Source: Methanomassiliicoccales archaeon
Lineage (GTDB): Archaea > Thermoplasmatota > Thermoplasmata > SG8-5
Reading direction: 5' to 3'
Assembly: GCA_030636255.1 (NCBI GenBank)
Contig: DAOVXH010000014.1
Coordinates: 1 to 17,086 of the forward strand
DNA: 17,086 bases
Shown: one piece after another, positions 12,447 through 17,086 of the stretch
Numbering within the stretch: position 1 is the stretch's first letter
How the letters are laid out: each line of letters begins with the position of its first letter
Program-made: the position numbers and the translations under genes
The notes under the pieces: generated by a model
Told to the model about the DNA's origin: nothing
Database searches by the model: none
Seen by the model: only the letters and a program-made list of their open reading frames with translations

Positions 12447-12787
12447 TACTGCTTGGCCTCCTTCTTTTTCTTGGCTGGAGCAGTAATTGTCTCCTTCTTC
12501 TTTGTTGCGTCGGAACCTTTGGCTCCGCCTTTCTCGGAAGTAGACTTCCTCGATGAAGGTGCTTTCTTCTTATCATTGTTCAAAGAAGCCAGTGTGACCT
12601 CTCTCTGAACTGTTAATAGCCTTGCAATGTTCTTTCTTAAAGCCTTTATTTTTCCCGGACTTGCAGGTGCACCACCCATTGCTCCGATTCCCCGCTCGTG
12701 CATGAGTTCATCTCTAACTTCACGGAGTTTATCCTCGCGCAATACAGGAGTCATATCCCTGATTTCCTTCATCTTAAGTTGTGCCAT
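12446..12787 (-). CDS. rpl29: Large-subunit ribosomal protein L29 (uL29) with Lys-rich C-terminal tail
   Basis: 50S protein near the polypeptide exit, part of the docking area for SRP and the translocon. The core is residues 1-71: MKEIRDMTPVLREDKLREVRDEL from 6 as the first helix, a Gly-rich loop GIGAMGGAPASPGKIK, then ALRKNIARLLTVQRE as the second helix. Archaeal L29 is about 65-72 residues. Here residues 72-113 add a Lys/Ser/Ala/Thr tail. Because L29 sits at the exit site, the tail could reach ligands there, but that is inference. The start lies 14 nt inside the S3 reading frame and has GAGGG 8 nt upstream. A later ATG at codon 6 lacks a binding site. Confidence 0.94.
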   Translation of the reverse strand: MAQLKMKEIRDMTPVLREDKLREVRDELMHERGIGAMGGAPASPGKIKALRKNIARLLTVQREVTLASLNNDKKKAPSSRKSTSEKGGAKGSDATKKKETITAPAKKKKEAKQ

Positions 12788-13661
12788 CTACGGTTCCCTC
12801 CTCTTTCTTCTCAGCTGGGGCTTCCTTTGGTTCCTCTGGGGGTTTTTCAGGGGGCTTCTCTGCCTTTTTCTCGGGTGCTGGCTCTGCTGCCTTCGGTTCT
12901 TTGACCGCTGGCGGTTCTGGTTTTTCAACCTTCTTTTTAGCTGGAGCCTTTTTCTCTTCTACTTTCTCTGAAGGTTCTTCTGTTTTTGGCTCTTCGGATG
13001 GTTTTTCAACCTTGGCTGGCTTTTTCTCTTCTGGTTTATCAGCATCTGGAATCTTTGCAACTTCCTTCTCGTCCTTTATGTTGACCTCATCAGGCAATCT
13101 TGCCTTTGGGTGCATAATCTGAACCTTGACACCGATAACTCCAGCTTTCAGCTTTGCTGGTGTGTAGCCTTCCTCCATCCACTGGAGTTTTGGCTCACCG
13201 CAGAACTTGATGTGGCCTTCCTTGAACTTCTCGGTCCTGTGTCTCTGACCTGTGAGCTTTCCAGATATTATGACCTGACAGCCCTTTGCACCGTTCTCCA
13301 TTATTCTGCGAACGGTAGAATGGCCAGCTCTTCTGAAATGCCAGCCTCTCTCGAGTGCTGATGCAAGCTTCTCTGCCATTATCTGGGCACTGAGATTAGC
13401 GTTTTCCACCTCAACAACCTCTACCTGGGGCTTGTCGAATCCAAAGTCGAACTCAATTGCATCGGTAAGGGCCTTGATACTGCCTCCCTTCCTGCCTATA
13501 ACCAGGCCTGGCCTCTCGGTGATAAGGGTAACACGGGTTCCCATGGGGGTACGCTGGATATCAGCTCCGCCATAACCTGCCCGCTTGATTTGTTCCTTGA
13601 GATATTCTCTGAGAAGTGCTCTTTTAACATTTGTGTCCACGAATTTACGTTCTCCGGCCAT
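12774..13661 (-). CDS. rps3: Small-subunit ribosomal protein S3 (uS3) with long Lys/Pro/Glu C-terminal tail
   Basis: 30S head protein at the mRNA entry channel. The N-terminal KH type 2 domain has FVDTNVKRALLREYLKEQI (from 7) and VIGRKGGSIK at 54-63 with the GxxG loop. The C-terminal domain includes ERGWHFRRAGHSTVRRIMENGAKG (hallmark RRAG at 110-113), then VIISGKLTGQRHRTEKFKEG. Archaeal S3 usually ends near residue 205-230. Here residues 205-295 form a tail of Lys, Glu, Pro and Ala, with alternating charge. The start is 2 nt after the L22 stop, with GGAGG in the last L22 codons as ribosome-binding site. Confidence 0.96.
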   Translation of the reverse strand: MAGERKFVDTNVKRALLREYLKEQIKRAGYGGADIQRTPMGTRVTLITERPGLVIGRKGGSIKALTDAIEFDFGFDKPQVEVVEVENANLSAQIMAEKLASALERGWHFRRAGHSTVRRIMENGAKGCQVIISGKLTGQRHRTEKFKEGHIKFCGEPKLQWMEEGYTPAKLKAGVIGVKVQIMHPKARLPDEVNIKDEKEVAKIPDADKPEEKKPAKVEKPSEEPKTEEPSEKVEEKKAPAKKKVEKPEPPAVKEPKAAEPAPEKKAEKPPEKPPEEPKEAPAEKKEEGTVDGTT

Positions 13662-13663
13662 AT

Positions 13664-14140
13664 TTACTCCTCCATGTTCTCAAGAATTATTTCAATGTTA
13701 GTGGTTTCTTCGTTCCATGCAGTCCAGCGACCATGTGCCCTGGGCGTCCAGCCCTTGATCACGCGGCCTCTTGAAGCTGCTGCTGTGATTATTTTAAGGT
13801 CATCTATGTCTGCCAAATCATCAATTTGCCTTTCTGCATTGTCTCTGGCACTGAGAATGATTCTGCGAATGGCCTTTGCTGCCTTCACCGGGAACCGACC
13901 TGGGCCAATCTTCTTCTTGTATGGTCCCCTGGTCTTCTGATGTGGTACGCATTTATTGTATCTTCTGAATGGTATGGCCTCTTCTTTTCTCTCCACAGCT
14001 TCAAGCATATCTATGGCCGATGTAATTGGTAATCCACGGATTGCCCTGCATATCTCAACAGAGTGCTTTGGTGAGATGTGCAATTCTTTACCATAAGCCC
14101 TTGCCATTGTTTCCGGTTTATAATTTCCTGTATATCCCAT
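13664..14140 (-). CDS. rpl22: Large-subunit ribosomal protein L22 (uL22)
   Basis: 50S protein whose beta-hairpin lines the polypeptide exit tunnel. The 158 residues begin with the archaeal GYTGNYKPETMARAYGKELHIS (the KPETMARAYGKELHISPKH part is characteristic). CRAIRGLPITSAIDMLEAVE, the tunnel-hairpin region and GWTPRAHGRWTAWNEETTNIEIIL follow; the last corresponds to the archaeal form of the conserved GRAxR hairpin. Length is normal. It starts 11 nt after S19; the ribosome-binding site is weak (AGGTTGTGAT). The final Met-Glu-Glu carries the S3 binding site. Confidence 0.96.
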   Translation of the reverse strand: MGYTGNYKPETMARAYGKELHISPKHSVEICRAIRGLPITSAIDMLEAVERKEEAIPFRRYNKCVPHQKTRGPYKKKIGPGRFPVKAAKAIRRIILSARDNAERQIDDLADIDDLKIITAAASRGRVIKGWTPRAHGRWTAWNEETTNIEIILENMEE

Positions 14141-14151
14141 AACATCACAAC

Positions 14152-14622
14152 CTACTTCAGTGGCATGAACTTGGAGCTCCTTGTTGCTCCTACACCTGGT
14201 CCAGAGTGCTTGACACTGTTTCTTGTTGGGGCAAATTCCCCTAGATAATGTCCTATCATCTCTGGCTTGATCTCAAACTCATTGAATTCCTTGCCATTGT
14301 AAACACCAACTGTCTTTCCAACAAATGAAGGTAGAATTACTATCTCCCTGCGATGTGTTTTCAAAATTGGTTTATTGCCTTTGAGCAAGCGGTCAACAAA
14401 GACCTGTTCTTCCTCATTTAAGCCCCGGTTGTAAGAACGCCTGGCCCTTGAAGAAAGAAGCTCAAGAACTTCTTCCATTGGCATCTCCTGAAGCTCTTCC
14501 ACTGTGAATCCGCGGAAGGTGAATTCTTTCTTTCTGCGTGCGGTGATTGCACCCTTACGCTTCCTTGCCTTTCTTCTGGCTGCCTTTGGGGATGATACTC
14601 CTTTGGTTTGTTTCCTTGCCAT
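14152..14622 (-). CDS. rps19: Small-subunit ribosomal protein S19 (uS19)
   Basis: 30S head protein near the subunit interface and A-site finger. The 156 residues have a Lys/Arg-rich N-terminal segment (about 1-33), FTFRGFTVEELQEMPMEEVLELL, SSRARRSYNRGL, then LKTHRREIVILPSFVGKTVGVYNGKEF (hallmark HRREIVILPSFVG) and MIGHYLGEFAPTRNSVKHSGPGVGATRSSK. It is somewhat longer than most archaeal S19 (about 130-145). A GTG at 14628 would add two codons but is only 2 nt from GGAGG. ATG 14622 has an 8-nt spacing and is chosen. The stop of L2 lies between the two candidates. Confidence 0.95.
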   Translation of the reverse strand: MARKQTKGVSSPKAARRKARKRKGAITARRKKEFTFRGFTVEELQEMPMEEVLELLSSRARRSYNRGLNEEEQVFVDRLLKGNKPILKTHRREIVILPSFVGKTVGVYNGKEFNEFEIKPEMIGHYLGEFAPTRNSVKHSGPGVGATRSSKFMPLK

Positions 14623-14624
14623 TC

Positions 14625-15335
14625 TCACTTCCTCCTGTTCTTCTTGCTCTTAGGCTTTGGAGCGATATTACCAACCTTTCTTCCAGGTGGTGCATTGTAT
14701 GATGGTGAGCTCTGGGTTCCGACATGAGGGTGACCGCCTCCACCGTGGGGGTGATTCACCGGGTTCATTGCGATTCCCTTGACATTCTTGTTCCTCTTTG
14801 CCTTGCTTCTGTAAGCGTGATGCTTGTTTCCGGCCTTGGCAAATGGTTTGTCTGTTCTACCAGAGTTGGAAAGAATACCGACTGTAGCCATGCATTTCTT
14901 GTCAAAGTTCTTGAAAGCTCCAGATGGCATCTGCACGATAATCTTCTTGCCCCTTGTGATAATTGCGGCTGATGTACCGGCTGCCTTGACATACTTTCCT
15001 CCGTCGCCTGGCCTGGCCTCAATATTGTGGACAAGTGTACCTTCTGGAATCTCTTCCAGCGGCAAAACATTTCCCAGCTCTACTTCGCTTCCAGAGCCGA
15101 TACTAATGGCCTGGTTAACCCTGAGTCCTTCTGGTGCCAGTAACAATCCCTTCTTGCCATCGTATCGAATTTTTGCCATTGGTGTGCTTCTTCCTGGTGC
15201 GTGGATTATGTCCTCTACAACACCCTCTCCGGTGAATGCTTTCGGATATCTTGGCACTCCCTTGTGCCTGTGGCTCGGTGACCGGTAGGTGCTTCCGCCC
15301 TTTCCTCTTCTCTGTGGAATGATTGGTTTACCCAT
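14625..15335 (-). CDS. rpl2: Large-subunit ribosomal protein L2 (uL2)
   Basis: 50S protein next to the peptidyl transferase centre, needed for subunit joining. The 236 residues begin MGKPIIPQRRGKGGSTYRSP, typical of archaea. IIHAPGRSTPMAKIRYDG, the LPLEEIPEGTLVHNIEARPGDGGKY segment (hallmark GTLVHNIE) and the C-terminal VKGIAMNPVNHPHGGGGHPH follow, with YNAPPGRKVGNIA near the end. His195 and the Gly run equal the functionally important HPHGGG motif. The residue before it is Asn194, where bacteria have Asp. Length is normal. A 48-nt spacer separates it from L23, the longest gap inside the cluster, and TAGGAGGGA before the ATG is a good ribosome-binding site. Confidence 0.97.
   Translation of the reverse strand: MGKPIIPQRRGKGGSTYRSPSHRHKGVPRYPKAFTGEGVVEDIIHAPGRSTPMAKIRYDGKKGLLLAPEGLRVNQAISIGSGSEVELGNVLPLEEIPEGTLVHNIEARPGDGGKYVKAAGTSAAIITRGKKIIVQMPSGAFKNFDKKCMATVGILSNSGRTDKPFAKAGNKHHAYRSKAKRNKNVKGIAMNPVNHPHGGGGHPHVGTQSSPSYNAPPGRKVGNIAPKPKSKKNRRK
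14631..14635 (-). promoter_or_regulatory. Ribosome-binding site of S19 (GGAGG)
   Basis: Within the last L2 codons (AACAGGAGGAAGTGA), 8 nt before ATG 14622 and only 2 nt before the alternative GTG. The spacing decides for the ATG. Confidence 0.65.
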
Positions 15336-15383
15336 TTCAGTTCCCTCCTATATATACAGTATTGATTCTCATAATAATACACC

Positions 15384-15662
15384 TCAGAATATTCCCAACC
15401 TCATGCCGACCTCTTCTGCGGAAAAGTCCTTTGTCAGCTTTATTATGGCATGCTTGCCGTCTTTCTCTATCCTGGTGTTCACTTTTTCCACATCAACTTC
15501 GTAGCGCCTCTCGAATGCTGCCTTAATCTCGGCCTTGGTGGAATCTCTGCGCACAATGAACTCCAATCTGTTTCCGTCTCTGTTTCCCTGGATTGGTGTT
15601 CCGCTGATATGGTTCATTGATTTTTCTGTGATGTATGGTGTTAAAAGTACTGGTCTTGGCAT
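15384..15662 (-). CDS. rpl23: Large-subunit ribosomal protein L23 (uL23)
   Basis: 50S protein at the tunnel exit and the main docking point for SRP and the Sec translocon. The 92 residues contain LLTPYITEKSMN at the start, LEFIVRRDSTKAEIKAAFERRYEVDVEKVNT (the archaeal version of the KxxIkxAvExxFxVkVxxVnt signature) and a C-terminal KHAIIKLT strand. The ending AEEVGMRLGIF is the usual one. Length is slightly above the archaeal average of about 82-86 because of a longer loop near residues 20-30. It starts 1 nt after the L4 stop. GGAGGTAA in the L4 terminal Gly-Gly-Lys codons is a strong ribosome-binding site. Confidence 0.97.
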   Translation of the reverse strand: MPRPVLLTPYITEKSMNHISGTPIQGNRDGNRLEFIVRRDSTKAEIKAAFERRYEVDVEKVNTRIEKDGKHAIIKLTKDFSAEEVGMRLGIF

Positions 15663-15663
15663 A

Positions 15664-16578
15664 TTACTTACCTCCTAGGTTGGCCAATGCCTTTTCTGTG
15701 TAAACTGTCAATCTTCCAGGGTCTCCGCCGGGTGCCAAATGCTCAACATTGAGTCTGGCAGCTGTTGTTACATCTACTCCGGGGATATTGCCCAGGCATT
15801 TTCTGGCCTTTTCCATGTCATCCACCACAAAGAGAATGCTCTTTGGCTTCTTCAACCTGCGACCACGCATCTTTCCGCGGCCTGCCCTCTGGTGAACACC
15901 GTCCTTTGCCCTTGTCATCTCATTCTCGAATCCCAGGGCCAATAGTACTTTGACAGTCTCTTTTGTGTAGGCTGGTCTGGCCTTCTGTTTTGTGTACTCT
16001 TTTGTGATGTCGTCGAAAAGCATTTCAAAATCATCGCTGACAACCATTGGCATGGTCATTTTATCAGTGACCTTGTGGCCCCTGGTCTTTACCATCTCAA
16101 AGTTACCGGTTGCAGCTATGGCCGATTTCAGGGCCAATGCCTTTTCTTTCTTGTTGATCTTCTCGGTCCAGTCCCTCTCAGGTCTTGGAGGATGTGCGCG
16201 CCTTCCACCAACATTTGGTGGGGACTCTGCTGCAGCTCCGCCCTGTGTCAATCTCTGAACACGGGCTGCTCCTCTTCCTTTTCCCAATTGGGCAACTGCG
16301 TGCCTCATTCCAGCCATCTTTCCTGGGCCGTATGCCTGCCGCCTGTTGGCCTGTGCTGAATTAACTGCCTTACGAATTATGTCTGGTCTGTGCTGTGTGC
16401 CAAAAACCTCAGGGACATCAATACTTCCCTTCACCTTTCCGTCCAGGTTATAAACATTGACCTGACCGGCTGCTGGCTTTTTTGGTGCAGCTTTCTTCTT
16501 GGGTGCTGCCTTTTTCTTAGCTGGAGCCTTCTTCGATTCTGCTGGCTTTTTTGGTGCTGCTTTCTTTTCTTCTGCCAT
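15664..16578 (-). CDS. rpl4: Large-subunit ribosomal protein L4 (uL4) with Lys/Ala/Pro-rich N-terminal extension
   Basis: 50S protein whose loop lines the exit tunnel. The core starts at about residue 40 (VNVYNLDGKVKGSIDVPEVF) and includes AYGPGKMAGMRHAVAQLGKGRGAARVQ, the tunnel loop GGAAAESPPNVGGRRAHPPRPE (hallmark NVGGRRAHPP), and the C-terminal SILFVVDDMEKARKCLGNIPGVDVTTAARLNVEHLAPGG (hallmark LNVEHLAPGG). Archaeal L4 is about 250-265 residues. The extra 38 residues at the N-terminus are Lys/Ala/Pro/Glu repeats of the AAPKK type. The start at ATG 16578 is 5 nt after L3 with GGGGG upstream. Confidence 0.96.
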   Translation of the reverse strand: MAEEKKAAPKKPAESKKAPAKKKAAPKKKAAPKKPAAGQVNVYNLDGKVKGSIDVPEVFGTQHRPDIIRKAVNSAQANRRQAYGPGKMAGMRHAVAQLGKGRGAARVQRLTQGGAAAESPPNVGGRRAHPPRPERDWTEKINKKEKALALKSAIAATGNFEMVKTRGHKVTDKMTMPMVVSDDFEMLFDDITKEYTKQKARPAYTKETVKVLLALGFENEMTRAKDGVHQRAGRGKMRGRRLKKPKSILFVVDDMEKARKCLGNIPGVDVTTAARLNVEHLAPGGDPGRLTVYTEKALANLGGK

Positions 16579-16583
16579 CTAAC

Positions 16584-17086
16584 TCAGGCCCCCTGCTTTG
16601 ATTCTCTTGAAATGTATGTTAATTCGGGCTCATCCACCTTCACACCTGTTGTGTATCTTGTGGCGTCCCTGAATCTTATCAGTCTCTTGTTTGGTCCTGG
16701 CACTGAACCGTGTATCAGAACATACTGGTTCCTCACATTTCCATAATGCAAAAATCCGCCATTTGGTGTTATTTCATCTTCAACTTCGCCTATCTTGAGG
16801 ATACGCTTGTTGTACTCTGTTCTCTGATGATAACCCATCTGTCCTGCTTGTGGGACTGTTGGACGAACATAGCCAGGTGATTTCGGACCTAATGTTCCGA
16901 TCATCCTTCTGTGCTTGCTGTTCTTGTGGGATAGAAGCTTAACGCCCCATCTCTTTGTGTGTCCCTGGAAGCCCTTGCCAGTTGTTCTGGCTGCCACGTC
17001 AATCATCTGACCTGGACTTGTGAACTCGTTCACACCAATTTCCTTTCCAAGCAAATCCGTGGCAAAGGCAATCCTCTCGTCGATGG
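16584..17086 (-). CDS. rpl3: Large-subunit ribosomal protein L3 (uL3), C-terminal half only
   Basis: 50S protein reaching to the peptidyl transferase centre; one of the first to assemble. The frame is open to the right edge, so the start is outside. About 167 residues are present of an expected 330-345. The TTG at 17054 is an internal leucine codon, because IDERIAFATD is encoded in frame upstream. Hallmarks are GQMIDVAARTTGKGFQGHTKRWG, the RRMIGTLGPKSPGYVRPTVPQAGQMGYHQRTEYNKR stretch (recognisable from PQAGQMGYHQRTEYN), and NQYVLIHGSVPGPNKRLIRFRDATR. No N-terminal part or upstream promoter can be judged. Confidence 0.95.
   Translation of the reverse strand, partial: IDERIAFATDLLGKEIGVNEFTSPGQMIDVAARTTGKGFQGHTKRWGVKLLSHKNSKHRRMIGTLGPKSPGYVRPTVPQAGQMGYHQRTEYNKRILKIGEVEDEITPNGGFLHYGNVRNQYVLIHGSVPGPNKRLIRFRDATRYTTGVKVDEPELTYISRESKQGA

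Noticed and set aside
15336..15383. TATA-like TGTATATATA in the L23-L2 spacer as an internal promoter
   Set aside because: A start about 25 nt downstream of the box would fall inside the L2 coding region, and the GGAGG ribosome-binding site lies between the box and the ATG. It is more likely AT-rich spacer.
1..17086. Search for CRISPR arrays, insertion sequences, tRNA or rRNA genes and phage or defence genes
   Set aside because: Nearly all bases are covered by recognised genes, gaps are 117 nt or shorter, and no direct repeats with spacers, transposase motifs or cloverleaf-like sequences were seen by eye.

Overview
The window is archaeal chromosome and all of its genes lie on the minus strand. 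The domain call rests on the proteins themselves: S4e, L19e, L32e, an archaeal-type SecY, RNase P protein Rnp1 (Rpp29), initiation factor aIF1 and a TATA-binding protein. The gene order L29-aIF1-Rnp1-S17 and a monofunctional archaeal PyrH point to a euryarchaeal lineage. Many ribosomal proteins carry long Lys/Ala/Pro/Glu tails and SecY is large, which makes me suspect Thermoplasmatota. That last step is inference and a phylogeny would have to confirm it.

Layout, read right to left in transcription order. Positions 17086 to 2795 hold one dense run of 25 genes, the archaeal S10/spc-type ribosomal cluster: L3 (cut by the window edge), L4, L23, L2, S19, L22, S3, L29, aIF1, Rnp1, S17, L14, L24, S4e, L5, S14, S8, L6, L32e, L19e, L18, S5, L30, L15 and SecY. 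Junctions are 48 nt or less, many are ATGA or TAATG overlaps, and almost every gene has a GGAGG-type Shine-Dalgarno motif, usually inside the last codons of the gene before it. A hairpin just after secY probably ends the unit. The genes make the core of both ribosomal subunits, the start-site selection factor, an RNase P subunit and the membrane channel that receives nascent secretory proteins.

Positions 2677 to 1440 hold pyrH (UMP kinase) overlapping thpR (RNA 2',3'-cyclic phosphodiesterase), a two-gene unit with its own 117-nt upstream gap. Positions 1438 to 1 hold a TATA-like promoter, the TATA-binding protein gene and, 14 nt further on, the start of a secreted parallel beta-helix protein that runs off the left edge. 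No stretch over 300 nt lacks a gene.

I see no mobile element, CRISPR array, rRNA, tRNA or defence system. The most unusual things are disordered extensions on seven ribosomal proteins and on TBP, a ribosomal protein S5 of nearly 400 residues with a Gly/Arg/Pro/Gln-rich head and an Arg- then Lys-rich tail, and an internal duplication in the L30 tail. Five start codons were moved downstream (thpR, S5, L14, L24, S19) because the longest reading frame begins inside, or upstream of, the ribosome-binding site.
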